64,000 nucleotides of DNA. Origin: Deltaproteobacteria bacterium (GTDB lineage Bacteria > Desulfobacterota > Desulfomonilia > UBA1062). The DNA is taken from assembly GCA_018434685.1 (NCBI GenBank), contig JAHDOV010000004.1, positions 284,808 through 348,807 on the forward strand. The letters run 5' to 3'. Under the pieces are notes generated by a model that worked only from the letters and a program-made list of their open reading frames with translations, had not been told where the DNA came from and did no database searches. A program made the translations under genes and the position numbers. Positions 1 through 8,954 of this stretch are shown piece by piece; the stretch's first letter is position 1; every line of letters begins with the position of its first letter.

Positions 1-687
1 CTCCTGGGGCGATCCCCTGGAGATGATCCTACCTTGGTGGAGGATCATGACCTCATCGGCATAGTTCAGTGCGTGGTTCGGATCGTGCGTTGCAATGATG
101 GCGAGAAGTCCTTTGTCCCTGACGAGCCGTTTGAGAATCGACAGGACACGGATCTGGTTTCTGAAGTCCAGGTGATTCGTGGGTTCGTCGAGGATCATGA
201 TCGGTGTGTTCTGGGCAAGGGCGCGGGCTATGAGGACGAGCTGGCGTTCACCGCCGCTGATCTTGGTATAGAGCTTATCGGACAGGTGTGTAATCCCGGT
301 CTCATGCATGGCCTCCTGCGCGATGGCCTTGTCTTTCTCGGACGGATTCGAGAATGAACCGATATAGGGGGCCCTGCCCATGATCACCATGTTGCTCACC
401 AGGTAGGGAAAAATGATCGTATGTTCCTGCGGCACGACACTCATCAATCGTGCGCATTCCTGTCTGCTCAGGCTCTCAATGGATCTGCCGGCAATGGTAA
501 TGCTGCCGGCATCACGGGAAAGGATACCGGAGAGGCATCTGAGAATGGTGGTCTTTCCGGAGCCGTTTCCGCCCATGAGCGCATAGAGCATGCCCTTTCT
601 GAACTGAAACGATATATCGTCAAAGACACGCTTGTCTTTCTCGTAGCAGAAACCGAGATGTTCGACCTCGAGCAGGGGCATGTTCAT
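1..687 (-). CDS. Iron-siderophore/cobalamin-type ABC transporter ATP-binding protein (partial, 3' end outside window)
   Basis: This is the ATPase of an ABC importer of the FecE/BtuD type; it would energise uptake of a siderophore, heme or cobalamin across the inner membrane. The visible 229 residues contain Walker A GGNGSGKT (39-46), Q-loop Gln87, signature SGGER (144-148), Walker B IMILDEPT (163-170) and switch His201. Only the C-terminal end is missing, beyond the left edge. The start ATG at 687 lies one base after the tonB stop codon, so the two are likely translated as a coupled pair. The partner permease and binding protein are not in the window and may follow to the left. The exact substrate cannot be told from the ATPase. 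Confidence 0.93.
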   Translation of the reverse strand, partial: MNMPLLEVEHLGFCYEKDKRVFDDISFQFRKGMLYALMGGNGSGKTTILRCLSGILSRDAGSITIAGRSIESLSRQECARLMSVVPQEHTIIFPYLVSNMVIMGRAPYIGSFSNPSEKDKAIAQEAMHETGITHLSDKLYTKISGGERQLVLIARALAQNTPIMILDEPTNHLDFRNQIRVLSILKRLVRDKGLLAIIATHDPNHALNYADEVMILHQGRIISRGSPQE

Positions 688-688
688 T

Positions 689-1318
689 TCATGAATCCTG
701 CACGAGGCGGAAGGTGATGGGTATGCTCAGCGTCAGGGTTTCATCTGGCGGGGGAGGGAAGATACAGTGCTCTATCGTCGTGAGCGAGGCCCTGTCGAGA
801 ATACCGTAGCCCGATGGATTGGTGATCGAGATGTTGCTTACCTTGCCGGATGCATCAATGGTGAAACGGACGTTGACGGTTCCCTCGAGCCCTCTCCTCC
901 TGGCGCTGCTGGGGTAATAGAGGTTATGGCGAATGATCTCGAGGATCTGCTTCTGGTAGAGGTTCACCATGAGATCTCGATCTACGGCCTGAGGAGCTGC
1001 CGGGAGATCCTCCTGTACCGGCTGTGGATCAACAGGGGCTACCTGTTCTTCCACCGGCGGCTGCGGGGGCTCTTCGGGTTCCGGTTCCGGTTTAGGCTTC
1101 GGCTTCGGTTTAGGCTTCGGTTTAGGCTTCGGCTTGGGTGGCGGCGGCGGTTCCGGGGCGATGACCTTTTCCTGCGGCTGCTCTTTCTGGACCAGGGTCA
1201 CCACAACCGGCTGGTACCGGGGTTTCATAATATTCGACGCATCCAGGATCTCGGTGATTGCGAGATGGATGAAGAGCGATAGAATTATGAAGAACAAAAA
1301 TTTAATGAGATTTTTCAT
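689..1318 (-). CDS. tonB: TonB energy-transducing protein
   Basis: This inner-membrane-anchored protein passes proton-motive-force energy from ExbB/ExbD to the outer-membrane receptor. It is 209 residues long. An N-terminal membrane anchor (about 5-22) contains the SxxxH motif (Ser14, His18) known from TonB. A Pro-Lys/Pro-Glu rich periplasm-spanning stretch covers about 55-95. A C-terminal TonB domain follows, starting near YYPSSARRRGLEG (134-146). The start overlaps the exbD 3' end by 17 bases, and the stop is one base from the ABC ATPase start. Together with the upstream receptor it forms a dedicated uptake operon. Confidence 0.95.
   Translation of the reverse strand: MKNLIKFLFFIILSLFIHLAITEILDASNIMKPRYQPVVVTLVQKEQPQEKVIAPEPPPPPKPKPKPKPKPKPKPKPEPEPEEPPQPPVEEQVAPVDPQPVQEDLPAAPQAVDRDLMVNLYQKQILEIIRHNLYYPSSARRRGLEGTVNVRFTIDASGKVSNISITNPSGYGILDRASLTTIEHCIFPPPPDETLTLSIPITFRLVQDS
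1083..1140 (-). repeat. Short tandem repeat coding the TonB Lys-Pro linker
   Basis: A run of closely similar 6-base units (forms of GGCTTC and GGTTTA on the plus strand) encodes the alternating Lys-Pro section of TonB, roughly residues 61-80. Unit count can change by slippage, which would lengthen or shorten the periplasm-spanning linker. Boundaries are approximate because the repeat grades into Pro-Glu coding sequence. Confidence 0.7.
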
Positions 1319-1700
1319 CGGTCACAATCGATATCTTGGTGAGGCCGGTTTTCCTGAGGGTGTCGAGGATTTCTATAAACACCCCGTACGGCCCGTCTTT
1401 ATCCTCAAGGAGCAGGATATCCCTTCCCGGGGGTATCCTGACTATGTCATCAAGGGTGGCAGGGGAATTGTTGAGGGTAAATGTCCCGTCGCTCGCTATG
1501 GCAATGGTGTATGGGTCTGTATGATCCTGGGGCATCGAGGTTTCTGCCTCGGGCAGGGTCAGATCCATGCTGGGCTCGATGTACGATGTTGTCAGCAGGA
1601 AAAAGATGAGCAGGAGAAAGACGATATCCACCATGGGCGTGACATCGAGAGAGGAAAACCCATCGCTTTTGGATTTATTGTTTATCCGTATCATTGCCAT
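1302..1700 (-). CDS. exbD: ExbD/TolR-family biopolymer transport protein
   Basis: This is the proton-conducting partner of ExbB in the TonB energising complex. It has 132 residues: a short cytoplasmic N-terminus, one membrane helix (about 22-42) with Asp25 in the motif DVTPMVD (the residue essential in E. coli ExbD), and a periplasmic domain. The first ATG at 1700 overlaps the exbB 3' end by 26 bases; a second in-frame ATG at 1694 is an alternative start. The 3' end overlaps tonB by 17 bases. The overlaps on both sides indicate a tightly packed operon. Confidence 0.93.
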   Translation of the reverse strand: MAMIRINNKSKSDGFSSLDVTPMVDIVFLLLIFFLLTTSYIEPSMDLTLPEAETSMPQDHTDPYTIAIASDGTFTLNNSPATLDDIVRIPPGRDILLLEDKDGPYGVFIEILDTLRKTGLTKISIVTDEKSH

Positions 1701-2220
1701 GCTCGATGATCTCCAGTTCTGCCTGTCGTGCTGTCATCTTGGCGATTCTGCCTACGAGATGCGAAAGATAATGATACATGAAGAAGGTCACGATCGCCAC
1801 GATGAGACCTTCTGCCGTGGTAAGCAGCGCGACCCAGATACCCGAGGCGAGAATCGCGGGCTTCACCGTGCCCCCCATCTCGGAGACCTGCTTGAAGGCC
1901 TGGATCATGCCGAGGACCGTACCGAGCAGTCCCAGCAGGGGCGCTACGGTGGATATCAGCCGAAGGAAGGTGATGCTCGAGGACAGGTGCTCCACCTTGT
2001 CTTCTATCCTGTATGCAATCAGCTCCGAAAGCTGCCCTGCAGGCATGCCGGCATGTTCTCGCATCAGGGAAAGGATGGTCTCCATAAAGGCCTTGCCCTG
2101 CTTTGAACGGACTCGCTCCCAGTGCAGGGAGATGAATCGTTCCAAAAACAGGGCGAGGGAAATAACGGAGATTCCTGCCAGGATATACCCTACAATGCCA
2201 CTTTTTTCTAACCACTCCAT
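1675..2220 (-). CDS. exbB: ExbB/TolQ-family (MotA-like) proton channel protein
   Basis: ExbB forms the inner-membrane pentamer that, with ExbD, uses the proton gradient to energise TonB. The 181-residue protein has an N-terminal membrane helix (about 8-26), a cytoplasmic loop, and the MotA/TolQ/ExbB core with two further helices; the conserved stretch STVAPLLGLLGTVLGM is visible near the middle. A good ribosome-binding site (AGGAG) lies just before the ATG. The neighbours (TonB receptor before; exbD, tonB and an ABC ATPase after) make ExbB more likely than TolQ, since no tolA, tolB or pal is nearby. Confidence 0.93.
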   Translation of the reverse strand: MEWLEKSGIVGYILAGISVISLALFLERFISLHWERVRSKQGKAFMETILSLMREHAGMPAGQLSELIAYRIEDKVEHLSSSITFLRLISTVAPLLGLLGTVLGMIQAFKQVSEMGGTVKPAILASGIWVALLTTAEGLIVAIVTFFMYHYLSHLVGRIAKMTARQAELEIIEHGNDTDKQ

Positions 2221-2242
2221 GTTATACTCCTGATGATATCGA

Positions 2243-2270
2243 CCCCGGGAAGCAGGAATGCCGCCCGGGG
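2243..2270 (-). other. Intercistronic hairpin between receptor and exbB
   Basis: The 82-base gap between the receptor stop and the exbB start contains a perfect 7-bp stem CCCCGGG/CCCGGGG around a 14-base loop. It has no following U-run, so it is more likely an mRNA-stability or partial-attenuation element than a full terminator. It could set the ratio between the receptor and the energy-transducing genes. Confidence 0.55.
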
Positions 2271-2302
2271 CACGTGCTGTACTGTTTTTCGTCGGTGCGC
2301 GT

Positions 2303-4372
2303 TTATAGCTTTGCCGTAGCCTTTATGAAGAATGTTCTCCCGGTGCTCTCATCATAGCTTTCCCAGTAGGTTTTATCAAATGCATTGTAGATCGCGCCGG
2401 TTATCTCAAAGTGCTCTGACCGGTACCCGAGATTGAAATCGATGACGGAATACGGATCGTAACCGTCCATACGGTAGTCGTAGATATCGCTGTTGTCATC
2501 GTTCATGTACCGGTCTCCAACATAGCGCAGCGTGAGGTTGGAGAATACCGTGCCGTCGTCGTAGTCAAGGCCGATATTGAAGGCATTCTTGGGTATATCG
2601 GTGAATTCTTTCCCCTCGATCTGTTCGGCCAGGACAGGATTGTCGACATCGCTGATTCTCGTGTAGGTCTTGGTGAAATTGAAGAAGAGGCCGAGATCGT
2701 TGGTGATGGTGAGATCAACCGTGGCCTCATAGCCTCTGGTCCATGCCTCGGCAACATTCTCATACCGGTAATCATTGTTGCCGTCACCGTCGAGGTCCGC
2801 AGTATCAACCTGGTAAATCAAGTCGTTGAAGTTGTTTGTGAAGTAGGTGAAGCCGACCTTGACAACAGGAGAAAGTTTCCTGTCGAGACCCAGCTCATAG
2901 GATCTTGTCGTTTCGGGGTTGAGATCCGGGTTTGGCAGAGAAGTGCCGCGGCGCCCCCGGGAATACTTGAATGCCTCCCACAGGGTCGGGCCCCTGAAGG
3001 CATCACCAGCAGATGCCCTGAATGTGGTATTGGCGTCCGGTCTGTACACCAGGGAAATCTTCGGCGAGACATAGGTCTCGGAGGAGCTTGGCGTGTCTAT
3101 GGGGAAACCCAGGTCTGCGCTGTTTGTTTCTGCATTGAAGGACTTCCAGGAATCATAGCGGGCGCCGGCGTAGAGGGTGATGGTATCGGTGGCATCGAAC
3201 TGATCCTGAAGGTAGAAGCCGATGGTCCTTGTGCTCCCTTTTGTCATCTGGTCGTCGTCGGGCTCCGGGGTGCTTCCCTCGTCCACCGATGATACGCGGC
3301 CCTGGGTCCAGTCCGTTCCGAGTGTGAGGATGTTTTTGTTCAGGGTGATGTTGGTCTGCAGGCCGGCGTTATAGTGAGAGTTCGGACGTACAGAGTCTCC
3401 GGAGTTGTTGTTCCAGATGAAGAGGTCCTTGTAATTGTCTGTCAGGCCTGCATTGAAAAGAATTTCGAGATTTTCGATATCGGCATTGTAGTAGGAGAGC
3501 AGATAGTTGTTCGTGGCATGCTCCCGGTATGAAGCAGAGAGGTAGGCGCCGTCGAATGTCTGTGTTGCCTCGGGATCAAGCTTGTAGGTGGCATGGGTGT
3601 ACTTGAGGTTCAGGTAGGACTCTGCGCTCATGTCCCAGGAGATCCCCGCGGTCAGTGCGTTGCTGCTCGATTCGAGGCGCTGATACCCCTGAATATAGGT
3701 GACCCCGCCATCGGCCGTGGGGACCTCGACGGTATTGGTGCCGGGCCGCGAGGTGGTGCTTGTCTCTTCGGGATCATCCATCTTCATGGACCGTGCCACG
3801 ATGCTGTAGGTGAGATCGCCGAAACTCCCGCCGTGGCCGATGGAGGCGGTTTCGGTCTTGTAGCTTCCCCTGCCGTACGACACCTCGAGCGGGGAGTGAT
3901 CGGTCTTGGTGATGATATTGATAACACCGCCCATGGCCCCGCCGCCATAGAGTGAAGACGTAGGTCCGCGGACCACCTCGATGCGGTCGATGTTCTCAAC
4001 AGGGATGCTCCACCAGTGGATATTGCCTTCGTAATTGTTCATCGCCTGTCCATCCAGCAGGACGAGGGTCTGTGAGGCATTGGGCATTCCGCGCAGGTGG
4101 ATCGGGGCAAAGGAATCGGACAGTCCGAGAACGCCGTCACGTCTCTCGCTGTAGACGCCGGGAAGATTTCGCAGCGCCTCGTCTGCAAACCGGGCATTGG
4201 TCTTTTTAATGGTCTCGCTCGTGACGACATCCACGGTTGCCGGTGATTCCTCGATGTTCTGCTGGGTCTTTGTGGCGGTTATCACCACCTCCTGCAGTTG
4301 CTGTTGTTCTGCAAGAGCAGCGCTGCCCATGAATAATGACGCAAGTAACAACGTGATGCATAAACGATTCAT
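2303..4372 (-). CDS. TonB-dependent outer-membrane receptor
   Basis: This 689-residue outer-membrane receptor for a siderophore, heme or vitamin B12 has a typical architecture. A cleavable signal peptide ends near AALA (18-21). A TonB box EVVITATK follows at about 28-35. The plug domain contains the patterns IDRIEVVRGP and GGAMGGVINIITK, and a long beta-barrel ends in an amphipathic strand. Length and motifs match the FepA/CirA/BtuB group. It is the first gene of the operon with exbB, exbD, tonB and the ABC ATPase, so the whole uptake route except the permease and binding protein is co-transcribed. No cobalamin riboswitch was recognised upstream, which argues mildly against a B12 role. The substrate is unknown. 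Confidence 0.93.
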   Translation of the reverse strand: MNRLCITLLLASLFMGSAALAEQQQLQEVVITATKTQQNIEESPATVDVVTSETIKKTNARFADEALRNLPGVYSERRDGVLGLSDSFAPIHLRGMPNASQTLVLLDGQAMNNYEGNIHWWSIPVENIDRIEVVRGPTSSLYGGGAMGGVINIITKTDHSPLEVSYGRGSYKTETASIGHGGSFGDLTYSIVARSMKMDDPEETSTTSRPGTNTVEVPTADGGVTYIQGYQRLESSSNALTAGISWDMSAESYLNLKYTHATYKLDPEATQTFDGAYLSASYREHATNNYLLSYYNADIENLEILFNAGLTDNYKDLFIWNNNSGDSVRPNSHYNAGLQTNITLNKNILTLGTDWTQGRVSSVDEGSTPEPDDDQMTKGSTRTIGFYLQDQFDATDTITLYAGARYDSWKSFNAETNSADLGFPIDTPSSSETYVSPKISLVYRPDANTTFRASAGDAFRGPTLWEAFKYSRGRRGTSLPNPDLNPETTRSYELGLDRKLSPVVKVGFTYFTNNFNDLIYQVDTADLDGDGNNDYRYENVAEAWTRGYEATVDLTITNDLGLFFNFTKTYTRISDVDNPVLAEQIEGKEFTDIPKNAFNIGLDYDDGTVFSNLTLRYVGDRYMNDDNSDIYDYRMDGYDPYSVIDFNLGYRSEHFEITGAIYNAFDKTYWESYDESTGRTFFIKATAKL

Positions 4373-5084
4373 GGTGATTCCTCCTGTTGGTATAATATTG
4401 TATCTCTATAAACATAATAAGGACTGGTCCTGTCAACCTGAAAATCAATTATTTGGGGAGGATGTCTCCAGCAGAGGGGAAGGGAGGCAATCACAGCTCA
4501 ATAGAGAAGACAAGGAGGTGTTCTGCATCTTGCTGTAATTGCCCTCCCGAATACGGAGGCTCTAGTTTCATCGAGTCCTCTTGGTACCGTGATTAATATG
4601 CAACAAATAACATAACAATAATATCCGGTCAATACTAAAATGCACAGACAAGAGAATAAATGGGTTCATGGATTGTTGCTTGCGGGAATAATGCATATGG
4701 TGTCACGGATGTGCCCCGACCAAGACCACAAAAGTTGATTGATTTTAAGAAAGTAAAGATGGATCAGCGCTGTAGTTCATCAGGATCAGGGGAGGATCTG
4801 CCTGCGATGGGGGATGTTTTTCCGGGAGACGGATTTTTTCCGCGCCGGGCATGGAGGATGAGCTTTGAGGAAAAAATATCTGACCAGGGTGCGGCGACAT
4901 GCGGGTGCCTGACCGGCAGGAGCTTTTCTTGATGATCTCATGACAAGAGAAAGAGGGGGGGGTGTATTATGCAAACAATAACATATAATTAAAATGAATG
5001 ATGGCTCAGTTTTTTTGTTGTGCTCTTGCTTCTGTTAGGTTAAAATGGTAGACACGTTAAAAATTATATAACAGGGGGGGCTTT
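4373..5084. other. Divergent intergenic region between TonB operon and fdnGHI
   Basis: This 712-base stretch has no convincing gene. Near 4372 it holds the TonB-operon promoter and palindrome. The short open frames inside it (for example 4660-4932) have no recognisable product and no clear ribosome-binding site. The fdnG side ends in an A/T-rich stretch and a run of seven G before the start, which serves as the ribosome-binding site. I could not identify a clear sigma-54, FNR-like or riboswitch element for fdnG by eye. Confidence 0.6.
4407..4436 (-). promoter_or_regulatory. Putative promoter of the TonB operon with palindromic operator
   Basis: On the minus strand a consensus TTGACA (4431-4436) is followed after 18 bases by TTTATA (4407-4412), about 35 bases before the receptor start. 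The spacer contains the 12-base palindrome AGGACTGGTCCT (4420-4431), which also touches the -35 box, so a bound repressor would block RNA polymerase. It does not resemble a Fur box. The -10 match is weak; the palindrome is read directly. Confidence 0.5.
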
Positions 5085-8000
5085 ATGAATATAAGTAGGA
5101 GGGGTTTCCTGAAGCTTTCAGGTGGGACCCTTGCCGCTGCGGGCATTGGCGCGAGTGTCGGTGTAAGGACTGCATCGGCACAGCCTCTGAAAGTGCGCTA
5201 CGCCAAAGAGGTGCCCACAATCTGTCCTTACTGTGCGGTCGGATGCGGAATCATCGCCCATGTAAGCAATGGTAAAGTCATCAACACCGAAGGCGATCCG
5301 AACCATCCTGTCAACAGGGGATCGTTGTGTTCCAAGGGCAGCGCGCTCTACCAGATACCCAACAACGACAAGAGGCTGGACAAGGTGCTTTACCGGGCCC
5401 CTGGTGCTGATTCCTGGACACAGGTGAGCTGGGATTGGGCTCTGGACAAGATCGCCCGCAATGTGAAGACCGCCAGGGACAAGGGATTTGTGAAGACCAA
5501 CAGCAAGGGCGAGGTCGTCAACCGGGTTGAAAATATCGCGTCGCTCGGCGGGGCAGGTCTCGACAACGAAGAGGTATACTCCCTGGTGAAATTCAAAAGG
5601 GCCCTCGGCCTGGTCTATATAGAGCACCAGGCGCGGATTTGACACAGCTCCACCGTCGCCGGTCTGGCGAACTCATTCGGACGTGGGGCAATGACAAATC
5701 ACTGGATAGATATTCAGTATGCCGATGTCATCATGGTCATCGGGTCCAATGCCGCAGAGAATCACCCGATCTCCTTCAAGTGGGTCAATGAGGCGAGAAA
5801 CAAGAGAGGGGCGAAACTCATCAGTGTTGATCCCCGGTTTACCCGGACATCAGCAACGGCAGACTACTACGCACGTCTGCGATCGGGCTCCGACATAGCC
5901 TTTATCGGGGGCATGATCCATTATGCGCTCGAAAACAACAGGATACAGAAGGACTATGTGGTTAATTATACCAATGCCGCATTCCTGCTGGACCCTGGGT
6001 TCAAGGGGCCTGCCGATCTGGATGGCGTCTACTCGGGACTCACCAATGGCAAGTATGACAAGTCCACCTGGAGTTACCAGATGGATGAGAACGGCAATCC
6101 CCGGAAAGACCCGACGCTGACGGATCCCAACTGCGTCTTCCAACAGATGAAGAAGCACTATGAGCGCTACGATATGAAGACGGTCTGCAAGGTTACCGGA
6201 GGAGATGCCAAGGAGTATGAAGAGATATTCGATCTCTACACCTCTACCTGCAAACCCGAAAAATCTGCTACCATCATGTATGCAATGGGTGCTACGCAGC
6301 ACACATACGGATCCCAGAACGTGAGGGCCTATGCGGTACTGCAGCTCCTTCTCGGGAACATCGGCGTTGCCGGCGGCGGGATCAACGCACTGCGCGGCGA
6401 GAGCAACGTGCAGGGTTCGACAGACCATGCAGCCCTGTTCCATATCCTGCCCGGCTACCTCCAGACCCCGAAGGCATCCCAGCAGACCTATGAAAGGTAT
6501 CTCACGGAGAGCACTCCGGTCACTAACGACCCCATGAGTGCAAACTGGTGGAGCAACTATCCCAAGTATGCGGCCAGCCTGCTCAAGGCATTCTGGAGAG
6601 AAGAGGATCTGGAGACGGCATACAGCTACCTCGGCAAGATCGAAAACGGCAAGAACTACTCCACCATCCCCATCATCGAACAGATGGCAGGCGGCAAGAT
6701 CAAGGGGCTGTTCTGCTGGGGCCAGAATCCGGCCGTGGGCTGTCCGAGTTCCCGTCTTGTGAGAAGGGCCCTTGCCAAGCTGGACTGGCTGGTGGCAGTG
6801 GACCTGTGGGAGACCGAGACGGCAGCGTTCTGGCAGAAGGAAGCTGGCGTGGACCCCGCATACATCAATACAGAGGTGTTCCTCCTTCCGGCAGCTGCAT
6901 CCATGGAAAAGGAAGGTTCCATATCCAACTCGGGCAGATGGGCGCAGTGGAGGTGGAAGGCCACCAATCCACCGGGCGATGCGCGAGACGACCTCTACAT
7001 CATGACCGAGCTCTTCTTCAAGGTTCGGGAACTCTACGAGAAGGAAGGCGGGGCATTCCCGGAACCGATTCGCTCTCTGAGCTGGGAGTATGCAACCGCA
7101 GGTATGGACGGACATGCCCACCACCCGAACCCACGTGAGGTTGCCAAGGAGATCAACGGATTCTTCCTGAAAGACACGGAAATCAAGGGCACGGTATACA
7201 AGGCAGGACAGATGGTGCCGAGCTTTGCATTCCTGCAGGATGACGGATCAACGTGCAGCGGGAACTGGCTCTACTGTAACTCCGTCTCGGACACTGAGAA
7301 CCGGATGATGCGCCGCGACACCTCCGACCCAACCGGTCTTGGCTTCTACCATAATTGGTCGTGGTGCTGGCCGGTGAACAGGCGGGTCATTTATAACCGT
7401 GCGAGCGTTGACATGCAGGGAAGACCCTGGGCGAAAGACAAACCCGTTATCTGGTGGGATGCCCTCAAAAAGACCTGGTTGGGTGATGTTCCCGACGGCG
7501 GATGGGCACCGGGCAGCAAATATGCATTCATCATGCTGCCTCACGGACACGCGCGGCTCTTTGCACCGGGTATGGCCGACGGCCCGTTCCCGGAGCACTA
7601 TGAACCGCTGGAGTCCCAGGTGAGGAATCTCCTTTCCGATCAGCAGGAGTCACCGGTGATCTTCCGCTGGGACAAGGCGGTCAAGGAGCAGGTGTGCGAT
7701 CCCATGCTCGTAGAGGGTGCTGCAGCCTGTGTGTATGGCAGTCCTGACAAGGACAAGTTCCCTATCGTCTGCACCACCTATCGGGTAACCGAGCACTGGC
7801 AGGCCGGACAGATGACCAGATGGCTGCCCTGGCTCGGCGAACTCGTACCGAACATGTTTATCGAGTTGAGCGAGGAGCTGGCGAAAGAGAAAGGCATCCG
7901 CAACGGGGCCAAGGTGAGGATTACCTCGATCAGGAACCTGGAGGGTATCGTGGCATACGCCATGGTTACCAAGAGATTCAAACCCTTTGAGGTGGATGGG

Positions 8001-8159
8001 AAGGTGCTTCATCAGATTGGCATGCTGTGGCACTTCGGATATAAAGGGAGGGTGACCGGAAGCATTGCGAACGACCTCACACCGCTTATCGGAGATGCAA
8101 ACACCATGATCCCTGAGTACAAGGCATTCCTGGTAGATGTAAACAGGGAGGAGGTGTAA
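5085..8159 (+). CDS. fdnG: Formate dehydrogenase-N alpha subunit, selenocysteine-containing, Tat-exported
   Basis: This catalytic subunit oxidises formate to CO2 at a bis-MGD molybdenum or tungsten site and passes electrons to the beta subunit. It reads through an in-frame TGA at 5640-5642 as selenocysteine 186, giving about 1024 residues, close to E. coli FdnG. Before the TGA are a twin-arginine signal (SRRGFLK, residues 4-10) and the [4Fe-4S] ligands Cys47, Cys50, Cys54 and Cys82. The context HQARI-Sec-HSSTVAGLA matches the FdnG active site (E. coli NQARV-Sec-HGPTVASLA). After it come GRGAMTNHW and the molybdopterin and C-terminal dinucleotide-binding domains. Tat export with an FdnI partner implies a periplasm-facing enzyme. 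Conceptual translation that stops at the TGA would wrongly split the gene. Confidence 0.96.
5640..5678 (+). promoter_or_regulatory. Bacterial SECIS element of fdnG
   Basis: Directly after the selenocysteine TGA a hairpin can form: TCGCC (5656-5660), loop GGTCT (5661-5665), GGCGA (5666-5670). The apical loop begins 18 bases after the TGA, within the range known for bacterial SECIS elements. The loop GGUCU is the same as that of the E. coli fdhF SECIS, which binds SelB. The rest of the lower stem is less regular. Confidence 0.85.
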
Positions 8160-8162
8160 GTC

Positions 8163-8954
8163 ATGGCTGAATATATCAAGCTCATTGATCTGACAAAGTG
8201 TACCGGCTGCCGGGCATGCCAGGTGGCCTGCAAACAGTGGAACGAGCTTCCTGCAGAGAATACAGGGTTTACCGGTTCACTCCAGAACCCTGCGGATCTG
8301 TCGTATGACACCTGGACGCTCATCAGGTATGACGAATTTGAGAAGGGCTCGGGTGTGAACTGGATCATGCGCCACGATGCATGTATGCACTGCGACTGGC
8401 CCGCATGCGTCAAGGCGTGTCCATCGCCCGGCGCACTGGTAAAAACCGATACGGGCGCCGTGGTTCACGATTCGAAATTCTGTATCGGCTGCAAGGCCTG
8501 TATCGTCGCCTGTCCGTTCGATATCCCGAGATATTCGAAAAAGGAAGAGAACATCGCAAAATGCACGCTCTGCTACAACAGGATCATTGACGGAAAGGCC
8601 CCTGCCTGTGTGACCGCATGTCCCACCGGGACACTGCAGTTCGGACCCAAGGCCGACATGCTGGCGAAGGCCCATGCACAGGCAAAGGCGGTCGGCGGAA
8701 CCGTGTACCCCAGCAACCCCAACTATGAGACCCATGTGCTCTACATCATGCCGGCAGAGGTCAAGCTCGCCGCACTCCAGCACGTAAACCCGGACCCGAA
8801 GATGCCGACCACCATCCTGTGGTGGAAGAACCTGTTCAAGCCCTTTACCCTTATCGGTATGGGCGGTGTAGCCGGCATGGCTGCACTGCACTACTTTATC
8901 AAGGGACCGCACAAGGTTGAAGAAAAAGAAGAAGGGGGTGAGGCAGATGGCTAG
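8163..8954 (+). CDS. fdnH: Formate dehydrogenase beta subunit, four-cluster ferredoxin protein
   Basis: This 263-residue electron-transfer subunit carries electrons from FdnG to the membrane cytochrome b. Four Cys-rich motifs are visible: CTGCRACQVAC (13-23), CMHCDWPACVKAC, CIGCKACIVAC and CTLCYNR...CVTAC, enough for four [4Fe-4S] clusters. A hydrophobic segment near the C-terminus (about 228-247) would anchor it in the membrane, as in FdnH. The ATG lies three bases after the fdnG stop, with GAGGAGG as ribosome-binding site inside the fdnG end. The 3' end overlaps the gamma-subunit start by 8 bases. Confidence 0.95.
   Translation: MAEYIKLIDLTKCTGCRACQVACKQWNELPAENTGFTGSLQNPADLSYDTWTLIRYDEFEKGSGVNWIMRHDACMHCDWPACVKACPSPGALVKTDTGAVVHDSKFCIGCKACIVACPFDIPRYSKKEENIAKCTLCYNRIIDGKAPACVTACPTGTLQFGPKADMLAKAHAQAKAVGGTVYPSNPNYETHVLYIMPAEVKLAALQHVNPDPKMPTTILWWKNLFKPFTLIGMGGVAGMAALHYFIKGPHKVEEKEEGGEADG

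Noticed and set aside
4660..4932. Open frame of 90 codons in the fdn/TonB intergenic region
   Set aside because: No ribosome-binding site, no recognisable domain, and composition like non-coding DNA.
4373..5084. Cobalamin riboswitch upstream of the TonB receptor
   Set aside because: I looked for the conserved core sequences on the minus strand and found none.
5085..5642. Short gene of 185 codons ending at TGA
   Set aside because: The TGA is a selenocysteine codon: the reading continues in frame with FdnG residues and a SECIS hairpin follows.
5850..7124. Long open frame of 424 codons on the minus strand inside fdnG
   Set aside because: It lies entirely opposite a well-conserved gene and its protein has no motif; a coding-strand shadow.
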